64,000 bases of DNA from JBNGOQ01 sp050589645. GTDB taxonomy: Bacteria; Bacteroidota; Bacteroidia; Flavobacteriales; Flavobacteriaceae. Each line of letters opens with the position of its first letter. The stretch's first letter is position 1. Below are positions 8,894-17,540 of this stretch, in pieces. The stretch is taken from the NCBI RefSeq assembly GCF_050589645.1, contig NZ_JBNGOQ010000001.1:620001-684000 (forward strand), written 5' to 3'. Both the position numbers and the translations under genes were made by a program. The notes below the pieces were generated by a model that did not search any database, was not told the DNA's origin, and was given only the letters and a program-made list of their open reading frames with translations.

Positions 8894-10150
8894 TTATCCG
8901 GATAGGGCACTTGTCTTGTACAGGCGTTTAACCAAACGCTCTATAGTAAGCCCTTGTCCCAATATTGAAAATACCACGACCACATAGGTGACAAATAGAA
9001 ATAGCTCCCTGTGCATCGTTTCCGTTAAGCTCAATGCCAATGCTATGGAGATTCCCCCACGCAGGCCGCCCCAGGTCATCACCAAATTCGTTTTGGGAAC
9101 AAAATCCAGTTTCTTTTTAAAGAAATTGATCGGGAGCAATAAGGACAAAAACCGGCTTATCAAAATAACGGGAATGGCCAACAATCCGGCCAACAAGTAA
9201 CTGCCATCATAAGCAAGTACCAGCATTTCCATACCGATCAATACAAATAAAATGGTATTCAAGAGGATATCCATTAACTCCCAAAAATTATCTACGTAGT
9301 TTTCTGTCTGTTCGGACATAGCGTTTTCCCGGACACGATCGGTGCCTATCAACAGTCCGGCGGTTACCATGGCCAAGGGTGCCGAAAAATGAAATTTCTG
9401 CGCGATTACCGTGCCCACCATCACTACGGCAAGCGTTATAATGACCTCGATTTGATAATCATCGATTCTTTTCATAAATCGATAGGCCAACCATCCCAGC
9501 ACCATCCCTAAAACGATACCTCCAAAAACTTCTTCCACAAACAGCTCTGCGATATGGGAGACCTCAATTGCCTCGCCGCCCAGGGAAGCAATTTGAAATA
9601 TGGTAAGGAATACAATAACGCCTACGCCGTCATTGAACAAGGATTCCCCTACAATTTTTGTTTCCAGTTTTTTAGGGACCCCGGCCTTTTTAAGAATGCC
9701 CAACACGGCTATGGGATCGGTTGGAGAAATTAGGGCCCCGAACAAGAGGCAATGGATATAATTTACGTCCAGATGCATGGAACCAAGTACAAAATACATA
9801 AAGGTTCCCACCAAAAAAGTGGACGCCAGGACGCCTAATGTAGAAAATACAAAAATAGGCCAGCGCTGTACCCTAAGACGTTCAAAATTGGTATGGAGCG
9901 CTCCCGCGAAAAGTAGAAAACTTAACATGACATCCAATAATAATGTTTTGAAGTCTATACGGGCAATAATATATCTTTCCGCATTTAGCAGCGTGTCATC
10001 AAAATAACTGACTACAAAAACAGCTAGGGTAAACAGAATGGTGATCAGCATTAAGCCTATGGTATTGGGCAGTTTTAGGAAACGCACATTGATATACCCA
10101 AAAATGGCAGATAACAATACAAGGATGGAAGCAATTAGGAAGTAGTCCAT
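8894..10150 (-). CDS. CPA1-type Na+/H+ antiporter (NhaP-like)
   Basis: The protein has 418 residues in about 12 hydrophobic segments, the usual size of bacterial CPA1 exchangers without a long cytoplasmic tail. The family motif with the ion-binding acidic pair is visible as ESLFNDGVGVIVF (about residues 170-182), together with the earlier SPTDPIAV motif and a late arginine-rich MTWGGLRGG segment. It would exchange cytoplasmic Na+ for H+ at the inner membrane, fitting a marine lifestyle. It stands alone, with no partner genes. Confidence 0.93.
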   Translation of the reverse strand: MDYFLIASILVLLSAIFGYINVRFLKLPNTIGLMLITILFTLAVFVVSYFDDTLLNAERYIIARIDFKTLLLDVMLSFLLFAGALHTNFERLRVQRWPIFVFSTLGVLASTFLVGTFMYFVLGSMHLDVNYIHCLLFGALISPTDPIAVLGILKKAGVPKKLETKIVGESLFNDGVGVIVFLTIFQIASLGGEAIEVSHIAELFVEEVFGGIVLGMVLGWLAYRFMKRIDDYQIEVIITLAVVMVGTVIAQKFHFSAPLAMVTAGLLIGTDRVRENAMSEQTENYVDNFWELMDILLNTILFVLIGMEMLVLAYDGSYLLAGLLAIPVILISRFLSLLLPINFFKKKLDFVPKTNLVMTWGGLRGGISIALALSLTETMHRELFLFVTYVVVVFSILGQGLTIERLVKRLYKTSALSG

Positions 10151-10370
10151 GGTTTTTAAGGTTTAATGGCGTTTTAAAGATAAGCCCGTTTCGCTTAATT
10201 ACAACAACGGCCCTTTTTTCTAAAAATCAGCCGCTGCGGATCTTATGGATTCATCCGTACTTTTCTTGGTTTCTTCCAAAAATCGCCCAAATCGTAACCG
10301 ATAAAAAGTGTCCTTTTTCGGGTAAACGGGAGGCTCTTAGGATGCGATAATCCAATAAAAAGGGCAATAT

Positions 10371-10387
10371 CTATGAATTATTCATAG
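10371..10387. promoter_or_regulatory. 17-bp palindrome CTATGA-N5-TCATAG (putative operator 1)
   Basis: The sequence is CTATGAATTATTCATAG, with perfect 6-bp arms around five bases, about 100 bp upstream of the PD40 gene. A further CTATGA half site lies at 10413-10418. An almost identical palindrome precedes the next gene at 11797-11813. Confidence 0.55.
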
Positions 10388-10488
10388 GAAATTGGTTAAA
10401 AAAATGAAAAACCTATGAAATATTACTAATAGGGCTTCCAAAACATTTTTTCAACTTTGGACACATGAACACCCCAATATCTAATCTT

Positions 10489-11772
10489 ATGAAAAAATCT
10501 AAAACCTACAAAGTGGCCCTGGGATGCCTTCTTATGTTCCTTTGCTGTACTATAAGTGCGCAGCGTCCCAAGACAGTCAACGTCAGCAATCCAAATATAG
10601 GAGAGGCCGATAAAAGAATCGATGACTATCGGAAACTTTTAAAGCTAGGGTATTCCGAAAAAGAAATTTTTGAGGACTTGGGAAATGTCAACTTCCTGAC
10701 CGAAAATTATGGAACCGCGGCTTTCTGGTATCAAAAACTCATGGACATCAGTGAGGACGATGCGGTAAGTGCCAGTTACCACAAGCGGTATCAATACGCA
10801 ATGAAGATGTCGAGGAACCCTGCTGAGGGCACCTTGAACGAACAGGACTGGTTGGCCGAGATCAGGGCGGACTATCAACTAAAAAAGAATCCCCAGCAAG
10901 GGGAACAGGCCCAACCCTTGGCGGGCAAATACAGAGAGATCAACTTTCAAGTGGATAATTCATCACAGGCTTTACGCGAGCTTGTCCAATACGAAATTGG
11001 AGAAGGCAACGACCTTGGGGCCGATGCAGGTGAAAAGCTTGGATATCGAAACGCTTACCAGCCCCCGGTGGCCCTAACGGCAGATGGCAAGACCGCATAT
11101 TTCAGTAAGGCGATCTATGTAAAACCATTGTACGGCTTGTTTTCCAAAAAACAACTGGTCCACAAAATATTTAAGGCCGATAGGATCAACGGGCAATGGA
11201 AAAATATCCAGGAAGTTGCCGTGTGCCCCAAACACGCTTCCGCAATGCATCCTGCGATTTCCGAGGATGGCAAGCGTCTGTTCTTTGCCTCGGACATGCC
11301 CGGCACTTTTGGAAAATACGATATCTACGTTTCGGCCATACACAATGACGGTACGGTAGGTATTGCGAAAAACCTGGGTGAAAAGGTAAATACGGAAAAG
11401 AATGACCTATACCCCAACATCGTAGGGGGCAATTCACTGTTTTTTGCTTCCGATGGGCGTAAGGGCAATGGTGGTCTGGATATCTATCTGGCAGAGGTAG
11501 GTCACAAAAAAGTGGGCCGTTCCTTTAACCTGGGCAGCCCGATCAACAGTGATCAGGACGATTTCTCCATAGTACTTATGACCGAAAGGGGAACAGGCTA
11601 TGTCATGTCTAACCGCAATAGGGATAAGGACGTTGTTCAACAGCTGGCCTTCTCCTATTCCGAGACTAGAAAGAGTACTCCAATGGAGCAAAAGGAGTAC
11701 AATCTTTTGGAGACCTTGAACAACGATTTAAAAATCGATTATTCCACGACCATTTTTGAAGATCAGGAATAA
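10489..11772 (+). CDS. secreted TPR/PD40 (WD40-like beta-propeller) protein
   Basis: From ATG 10489 the product has 427 residues with a Sec signal peptide ending near ISAQ. Residues about 25-130 look like a TPR-type helical region (YGTAAFWYQKLMDISEDD). From about residue 190 there are PD40-type propeller repeats with the pattern HPAISEDGKRLFFASDMPG...YDIYVS and YPNIVGGNSLFFASDGRKGNGGLDIY. Flavobacterial proteins of this layout often end in an OmpA domain; this one stops without it. It lies directly before a PorP/SprF-family gene, a pairing common in Bacteroidota. An in-frame ATG at 10465 would add eight residues. Confidence 0.8.
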   Translation: MKKSKTYKVALGCLLMFLCCTISAQRPKTVNVSNPNIGEADKRIDDYRKLLKLGYSEKEIFEDLGNVNFLTENYGTAAFWYQKLMDISEDDAVSASYHKRYQYAMKMSRNPAEGTLNEQDWLAEIRADYQLKKNPQQGEQAQPLAGKYREINFQVDNSSQALRELVQYEIGEGNDLGADAGEKLGYRNAYQPPVALTADGKTAYFSKAIYVKPLYGLFSKKQLVHKIFKADRINGQWKNIQEVAVCPKHASAMHPAISEDGKRLFFASDMPGTFGKYDIYVSAIHNDGTVGIAKNLGEKVNTEKNDLYPNIVGGNSLFFASDGRKGNGGLDIYLAEVGHKKVGRSFNLGSPINSDQDDFSIVLMTERGTGYVMSNRNRDKDVVQQLAFSYSETRKSTPMEQKEYNLLETLNNDLKIDYSTTIFEDQE

Positions 11773-11796
11773 GGAGCATCTACCCTTGATGGTTAA

Positions 11797-11813
11797 CTAT
11801 GAGTATTTCATAG
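11797..11813. promoter_or_regulatory. 17-bp palindrome CTATGA-N5-TCATAG (putative operator 2)
   Basis: CTATGAGTATTTCATAG has the same 6-bp arms and 5-bp spacer as the site at 10371-10387. It lies 122 bp before the start of the PorP/SprF-like gene, in the 162-bp gap between the two genes. Confidence 0.55.
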
Positions 11814-11934
11814 GGAGTCCACAGCTGTAAAAGGTTAACTTAGAATCGTTAAGGTCCCATGTTTGCAAGAGCACATGTTTACGAAAAGAGACATCGGACG
11901 CTTAACTATCAGAACAATATTAACACGTACTAAG

Positions 11935-13590
11935 ATGAACTATAGCACTACCATAACAAAGCGAGTATTCCAAGTGATACTATTTTGCCTGGTTCTAGGA
12001 GCGCAGCCATCGTACGGTCAGGAGGGGCAGCAGATCAACACGAATTTCAGTTTAAATACGCCCTTTCACAATCAACTGTTTTTTAATAGGTTTTTGGTCA
12101 ACCCCACTTTTTCATTGGTTAGGGAAAACAAATCCTATCTAAACATACTGCACAGGAATCAGTACACCACCTTTGAAGACAATGTCCAAAATTACTTTGT
12201 GGGCTTCAGCAACAAGTTAAACGACCATACGGCCCTGGGAATTGGCGTCTACGGCCAATGGACTGGAGTAATACAAGAGTTTGGCTTTAATGCCAATTAT
12301 GCCACGTCTGTCCGATTAGGTGAGAAGAGCAAATTGACCTTTGGTACCAACCTCACCTATTTGAGCGAAGGACTCGATAAAAATAGGGTGGTCGCTGCCG
12401 AAAACGATCCTGCACTTTTGGAAGCCGAGAAAGAAAGTAAAATCTCCATCCAACCAGGAATCACCCTTTCTGTTGGCAAATTTGATTTTGGGCTGTATGC
12501 ACAGGAGCTGTTCAATTACAATCAAAGCACTAATCAGTTGCTGATGAACCTCAATGACAGGTCGGTCAAAGCATCGCTCCAATATACCCATGCCTTTATG
12601 GCCACCTCGGGTCTGTTTGCCAATGCCAGGTTAATGCCGTTGTTGCAAGTGGGCAGAAATGAGGACGCCAGTTTGTCCTACATTGGCTCTCTATTATTGG
12701 ATCTGCCCGAATACGGTTGGGTACAGAGCACCTTGGATGACAACTATGGGCTGTCCTTGGGTCTTGGATTCAATCTTAGTAAAAAATTATCTCTGGGATA
12801 TTTAATGGAAAAAAACTTCTTCCAAATAGAATCCAACCTCGGTTGGAACCACGAATTGTCCTTGGCGTATACCTTTAAGGATGAGCTTCCCGCTGCCTAC
12901 AGTTACACTGCAAGTTCAGAAGAGGCAACGATCGATGAGGTCGTAAGAAATTATGAAGAACAAATTTTGCAGCTACGGGCGGAACAGAACACAGATCAGG
13001 AAGGCGACGAGAACACCCTTGCCTATGAGAACCGTCTGATTTTGGATGAGCTCATCCTACGCCAAGATTCCATAGAGTCCGCTCGAAACGATATGTTGGA
13101 AAAAAAGTTCGAAACCATGGTGCGGATCTTGCGCAACGAGATGAAAACGAAAAATGATTCCGAGAATAAGTACCGAAGAAAGGAGCCTAAAGCTTCCTAT
13201 GAAACGGCAGTCGCATCCATAGAGCACGTTACCCCCACCAGTTTGGATGCTGCCGAACATAACGGCTTTATTGAGTTGCCCATAAAAGTCCTCAACCAGT
13301 CCGATATCGTTGGTGTAAAATCAGGATACTATCTTATCGCCAATGTGTACAAAAATAAAAAATGGTTGAACGCTTTTATGAAGCGTTTAAAGGCCCAAGG
13401 CCTAAACGCAAAACAGTTCTATAACAAGGAGAACGGTCTGTACTATGTGTACCTGGCAGATTTTGATATGAAGAAGGACGCCCAAACGGCTTTTGTCTCC
13501 AACTTAAACGGAAAATACCGGGATGAAAAATGGATTATGCAGGTAGATAACCCAAACACGGCAACGGCCGATGTGATGTTCGAAGATTAA
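11935..13590 (+). CDS. PorP/SprF family outer membrane protein with C-terminal SPOR-like domain
   Basis: The ATG at 11935 gives 551 residues and places a signal peptide (ending near PSYGQ) at the N terminus; an upstream in-frame ATG at 11863 would bury it. Residues about 20-320 form a beta-barrel of the PorP/SprF type (NPTFSLVRENKSYLNIL, then repeated aromatic strands). A charged, probably coiled-coil section follows (about 325-410). The last 80 residues look like an SPOR peptidoglycan-binding fold. PorP/SprF proteins are associated with type IX secretion and gliding, but orphan copies like this one have no assigned role. Confidence 0.85.
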   Translation: MNYSTTITKRVFQVILFCLVLGAQPSYGQEGQQINTNFSLNTPFHNQLFFNRFLVNPTFSLVRENKSYLNILHRNQYTTFEDNVQNYFVGFSNKLNDHTALGIGVYGQWTGVIQEFGFNANYATSVRLGEKSKLTFGTNLTYLSEGLDKNRVVAAENDPALLEAEKESKISIQPGITLSVGKFDFGLYAQELFNYNQSTNQLLMNLNDRSVKASLQYTHAFMATSGLFANARLMPLLQVGRNEDASLSYIGSLLLDLPEYGWVQSTLDDNYGLSLGLGFNLSKKLSLGYLMEKNFFQIESNLGWNHELSLAYTFKDELPAAYSYTASSEEATIDEVVRNYEEQILQLRAEQNTDQEGDENTLAYENRLILDELILRQDSIESARNDMLEKKFETMVRILRNEMKTKNDSENKYRRKEPKASYETAVASIEHVTPTSLDAAEHNGFIELPIKVLNQSDIVGVKSGYYLIANVYKNKKWLNAFMKRLKAQGLNAKQFYNKENGLYYVYLADFDMKKDAQTAFVSNLNGKYRDEKWIMQVDNPNTATADVMFED

Positions 13591-14228
13591 ATTTTAGTTC
13601 AAGGGGGCGGTGCATCATACATAGCTCATTGCCCGTCCCTATTGACTAAAATTGTATACAGGAAAAATGGAAACGGTTAAAAACGAGCAATTCCAGGAAT
13701 ACAATCAGCAAGTTTAGCCCAAAACCCGAGCGCCCATAAAAAGATAAAAACTGTAAGGTGCATTTGAACGAAAAAACATACAAAATCGAAAAACCTACAT
13801 ATATTTTTAGTATATTTAATTATAGAAAGTAGTAGAAAAAACTACTGGATAACCCTCAAATCCCCCAATATGAAAACTTATCTTAACCTCAGGAACACCA
13901 CAAAAAAAGCTGTTGGCATCGATCCAAAAGCAGGTGCCGATTCCAACAAGTTTCTTTTTAGGTCTTATTTACAAAACCCCGGAGGATATCAACTCTGTTA
14001 AAAAGACCGGATAGCCATTTTATTTAGCGTATAGTACATTGAACAGGGCAACCTGTTTAAGGTTACGAACATCCAAAACGTCAAGGTAGCGACCAGATGA
14101 CGGAGCTTTAACGCTCCAATTATTCCCCGCGCCCAAGATCAATGAGGAATGCTATGAAATGATATCCCGCAAAACGTACCAAATGCAACCCAATAAATCT
14201 TATATGATACAATCAAATACTATGAGCT
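13591..14228 (+). other. 638-bp intergenic region with a decayed open frame
   Basis: Nothing coding was found in 13591-13869, which is AT-rich. From 13870 a reading frame with protein-like composition is interrupted (see the next entry). Two CTATGA half sites occur at 14220-14232, across the start of the following gene. Confidence 0.4.
13870..14228 (+). pseudogene. possible decayed gene (two stops and a frameshift)
   Basis: An ATG at 13870 opens a 43-codon frame ending in TAA at 13999-14001. The same frame continues without a new start through a TAG (14032-14034) to TGA near 14098. From about 14090 the +1-shifted frame is open up to and across the start of the next gene. Joined, the pieces would make one peptide of about 120 residues. 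I recognise no family. It could also be a real 43-residue small protein followed by unrelated sequence. Confidence 0.3.
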
Positions 14229-14858
14229 ATGAAGTCAAACATTCTAAAAGTTATCGTAATCGACAATGACCTACAATTTCATGACGCGTACAAGTACTAT
14301 TTTGAAAAGTACTTGGATTATTCCTTGGAAGGAATCTATGTTTCGGTAGCGGATGCCCTATCGGACTATGATCGGATATTGCCCGATATTATTGTTACCG
14401 AAGCCTCCATGCCCGATGAATGTGGCATAGAAGGAATCGGACACTTTCGAAAGAAAGACCCGGATGTAAATATCATTACCGTAAGTGCCATGAGCGATTT
14501 TGAGTTGATCAAAAGGGCGTTCAAGAACGGCGCCAATGGCTATCTTACCAAACCGGTGAGCAAGAAACGCCTGTACCATGCCTTGAATTCGATCAAGTAC
14601 GAGGGCGCCACTATGAGCAATGATATTGCAAAAAAGGTGATTTCCATGTTCCAACGGAAATCCTATGACTCCTTTTCCGATCGGGAGAACGAGATCATTG
14701 ATTATCTAGGACAGGGAGCTACCTACAAAACCATAGCGGACAAGCTTTTTGTTACCCCTAGTACGGTTAATTTCCATATCCAGAACATCTATTTGAAACT
14801 GGATGTGAATTCAAAATCGGAAGCATTGAGCAAATTGCGATTGCTGGATAGTGCATAA
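14229..14858 (+). CDS. LuxR/NarL-type regulator with a pseudo-receiver domain (Asp to Glu)
   Basis: The protein has 209 residues: a receiver domain (1-125) and a LuxR-type HTH (about 145-205, SFSDRENEIIDYLGQGATYKTIADKLFVTPSTVNFHIQ). The acidic N-terminal site (D12), Ser86 and Lys108 (GYLTKP) are kept. The phospho-acceptor position, in the pattern PDIIVxxxSMP, carries Glu58 instead of Asp. Glu can mimic phospho-Asp, so the protein may be permanently active or respond to another signal. No histidine kinase gene is adjacent. It may control the PD40/PorP genes upstream, but that is only suggested by position. Confidence 0.85.
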   Translation: MKSNILKVIVIDNDLQFHDAYKYYFEKYLDYSLEGIYVSVADALSDYDRILPDIIVTEASMPDECGIEGIGHFRKKDPDVNIITVSAMSDFELIKRAFKNGANGYLTKPVSKKRLYHALNSIKYEGATMSNDIAKKVISMFQRKSYDSFSDRENEIIDYLGQGATYKTIADKLFVTPSTVNFHIQNIYLKLDVNSKSEALSKLRLLDSA

Positions 14859-14978
14859 TCATTGAATCTAGAAAAAAGAGTATGATAATATAATTACGCA
14901 ATTTTTACATCTTAAGGGCATATTACATTGGTAGCTCCCAAAAACATGAGTTCCATAAAAGTTTTGGGGGAGCGGGAC

Positions 14979-15056
14979 CACTGATGATCCGCATTGCGGA
15001 AATCAGAATGCCGGTCAAGCTACGCTTACCGGCATTCGAGTCCCGCCGTACCAATC
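14979..15056 (+). repeat. dispersed repeat, copy C (TGCCGG hairpin plus GGCATTCGAGTCCC)
   Basis: The stretch has arms TGCCGG and CCGGCA and shares the core CGGCATTCGAGTCC with the copies at about 373-385 and 7784-7799. It lies in an otherwise empty 296-bp gap (14859-15154). Confidence 0.4.
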
Positions 15057-15154
15057 AACACCTTATAAAAATTATGTGTATCCATCCCAAATAAACCGCA
15101 CAAATGATTCCGGGCCATTGGAAAAATTAGTACTTTATACCAAATGTTGAGCAC

Positions 15155-15973
15155 TTGGTATTCGAGACCTATATCCCAAAAAACGAGCTAGGGAATATCC
15201 TGGTAAATATGGTATATCACAAAGGATATGCCCCAGAGCATTCCAAGGAACGTTTTCTGCCCGATGGAACCACGAACATTGTTTTTGACCTTCAGGACGA
15301 TCCCAAATACATTTATGATAACAAGACCTTGAAAAAAAAGCAGGAATGCACCAAAGTCTGGTTTTCGGGAATGCATACCCAATATCTCACCATTAGCTCT
15401 GGCCAGCATGCCGAAATGATGGTGGTTACCTTTAGGGCCGGAGGCGCCCATACCCTTTTGAAAGATTCGCTCTACCCCTTTAAGGACGTTGTTGTTCCCG
15501 GCGGGCAGGTCTTTGGCGAACCTGTTTTTGCCCTCAGACGGGAGCTTATACAAAAATTGGACATTCAGGAGAAATTCGAAGCGTTGGAGCAGTGGTTACT
15601 GAGGTCATGTCATTTTAAATCGGACCTCCAAAAAGCGATGCGGCCCTTTGTTGGAGAAATCGACCAATCCAAGGGACAAATAAAGCTGCAGGAAATGGCG
15701 TTCAACTCGGGCTATTCCCAAAAGCAGTTCATCCATCTGTTCAAACAGTATGTAGGGCTCACCCCAAAACACTACCATCGGATTATACGGTTCAACGATA
15801 TTCTAAATGCCATGTATGGAAAGAAGAAATTGGAATGGGCAAGTATTGCCCTGGACTGTGGTTATTTTGACCAAGCACATTTTATCAAGGATTTCAAGGC
15901 TTTTTCGGGCTTGAATCCCAAAAAATACATCGACGAGCAGGGCGGTTGGCCCCATTATGTGCCCATAAGGTAA
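15155..15973 (+). CDS. AraC family transcriptional regulator (DUF6597-type sensor domain)
   Basis: The product has 272 residues. The N-terminal 150 show the pattern LPDGTTNIVFDL with a later GVRF-like segment (VVTFRAGGAH), typical of the sensor domain often annotated DUF6597. Residues about 165-265 are an AraC HTH pair (LQEMAFNSGYSQKQFIHLFKQYVGLTPKHY and ASIALDCGYFDQAHFIKDFKAFSGLNP). No ATG occurs in frame between the upstream stop at 15128 and codon 20, so TTG at 15155 is the likely start. It is followed 65 bp later by a DUF1761 gene, a possible target. Confidence 0.85.
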   Translation: MVFETYIPKNELGNILVNMVYHKGYAPEHSKERFLPDGTTNIVFDLQDDPKYIYDNKTLKKKQECTKVWFSGMHTQYLTISSGQHAEMMVVTFRAGGAHTLLKDSLYPFKDVVVPGGQVFGEPVFALRRELIQKLDIQEKFEALEQWLLRSCHFKSDLQKAMRPFVGEIDQSKGQIKLQEMAFNSGYSQKQFIHLFKQYVGLTPKHYHRIIRFNDILNAMYGKKKLEWASIALDCGYFDQAHFIKDFKAFSGLNPKKYIDEQGGWPHYVPIR

Positions 15974-16038
15974 ATTTTTTACAATGCCGATTCGGTCGGT
16001 TACCATTTCTTTGTGACAGTTTAACTAATTGACCGAAT

Positions 16039-16446
16039 ATGGAAACCATCTACATTAATCACATCGCGGTATTTGTCTGCGCACTGTTAAACCTGGTTGT
16101 AGGGGCCTTATGGTACTCCCCGGCCCTTTTCTACAAAGCGTGGAAGAAAGAAAATGCCTTGAGCGATGAGGATTTCAAACAGGTGAATATGGGTAAGATG
16201 TATCTCATCAGCTTTTTGTTGGCACTCATTATGTCCTATAATATGGCCTTTTTTCTCGGGGACCCTGGAACGGATTGGACCTGGGGGACCACTGCTGGCT
16301 TCCTGGCCGGTTTTGGATGGAGCGCTATGATATTTGCAACCATTGCGATTTTTGAATTAAAATCCTGGAAGTATATCCTAATCAACGGGGGTTATATTGT
16401 TTTCTATTTTTCATTGATCGGATTTGTTCTTGGAATATGGCGATAA
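16039..16446 (+). CDS. DUF1761 family membrane protein
   Basis: The product has 135 residues and four hydrophobic segments. The DUF1761 signature is visible in the first helix (NLVVGALWYSPALFYKAWKK). The function of the family is unknown; members are small inner membrane proteins often next to AraC-type regulators, as here. The following gene starts 17 bp downstream, so they are probably cotranscribed. Confidence 0.88.
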   Translation: METIYINHIAVFVCALLNLVVGALWYSPALFYKAWKKENALSDEDFKQVNMGKMYLISFLLALIMSYNMAFFLGDPGTDWTWGTTAGFLAGFGWSAMIFATIAIFELKSWKYILINGGYIVFYFSLIGFVLGIWR

Positions 16447-16462
16447 CCTAAAAAAGCAACCT

Positions 16463-17383
16463 ATGAGGATTTCCCTGTTTTTAAGCCTGATTTTTGCCCT
16501 TTCCTGTGCGGCGCAGGACACGTATCAGATTGCATACAATGTATTGGAGGATGCCCAGTCCGGAGACTACGAGGTGTACCTTATGGATATGGATGGGAGC
16601 AACCAACGGAATTTATCGAAGCACCCCGGGGTAGACTGGGTGTATTACGCTTTTGAAAACAAGATTTATCTTCTTTCTGACCGAGATAGCTGTAACCGCT
16701 GCTTCTACCTTTATGAGATGGAGGTAAACTCGGGAAAGCTGCGAAAGATGACCGACTTTCAACTTGCCGACAGCTGGTTTTCTGCTAGAAAACAGGGGAG
16801 TGAGTTCGTTGTAAAACCTGCAGGGAAAGACTTTTCCGGCTTTTATATCATTAACCTTAAGGGCGAGGTAATAGACCGCATTTCCATAGACCTGGCCTAT
16901 ATAAACGATCCCGCTTTTTCCCCAGATGGGAAGCAGATCGTTTTCAGGGGAGCGACCAAAGCATCGCCCAGGGAATTGGGGTTTACCGATGAACTTTACC
17001 GACTGGAAATAGGGTCCGGGAAGGTCACAAAGCTTACCTCGCATCCAGAGGCCGACGAAAAGGCACAGTGGGCGGGTTATTTGTCCGCAGCACCCAGATG
17101 GCCCAGGGATGGCAGCATCTCCTTTGGTTCCAAACGGAATGGTAATTACGATATCTATGAAATCGACCCGGACGGTGCTGGCCTAAAAGCCCTTACCAAG
17201 AAAGAGAACAATCAGGTGTTTCACAGTTGGAACGATCAGGGTTTTTTGGTCTTTGAAGCTTCCATGAACAATCGGGACGGTTACGAACTGTATCTCAGGG
17301 ACCCTAAGGGTACTACCCTCCGGTTGACCCAAGATGAAATAGAACAGTACGCCCCGGTGTTTGTAAAAAAACAAAAACCCTGA
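16463..17383 (+). CDS. TolB-like beta-propeller (PD40) exported protein
   Basis: The ATG at 16463 gives 306 residues with a signal peptide (LFLSLIFALSC, either lipidated at Cys15 or cut after CAAQ). A longer in-frame start at 16424 would overlap DUF1761 and add charged residues before the signal, so it is not preferred. Repeats of TolB/PD40 type follow: YEVYLMDMDGSNQRNLSKHPG, DPAFSPDGKQIVFRG, and YDIYEIDPDGAGLKALT. The protein probably sits in the periplasm or on the outer membrane; the partner is unknown. Confidence 0.82.
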   Translation: MRISLFLSLIFALSCAAQDTYQIAYNVLEDAQSGDYEVYLMDMDGSNQRNLSKHPGVDWVYYAFENKIYLLSDRDSCNRCFYLYEMEVNSGKLRKMTDFQLADSWFSARKQGSEFVVKPAGKDFSGFYIINLKGEVIDRISIDLAYINDPAFSPDGKQIVFRGATKASPRELGFTDELYRLEIGSGKVTKLTSHPEADEKAQWAGYLSAAPRWPRDGSISFGSKRNGNYDIYEIDPDGAGLKALTKKENNQVFHSWNDQGFLVFEASMNNRDGYELYLRDPKGTTLRLTQDEIEQYAPVFVKKQKP

Positions 17384-17540
17384 GCGGCAAGGGCTTTCTT
17401 GCCTAACATTCTAGGGAAACCTATAATAGCAATGTTGTCCAGATCAAAAATTGTATCCTACAACATATTCATAAGCCTATTTAAAATTTTAATGCATTTT
17501 TAGGGTACAGGCTTTTATTCAATCATAAAACGAACCCTTG

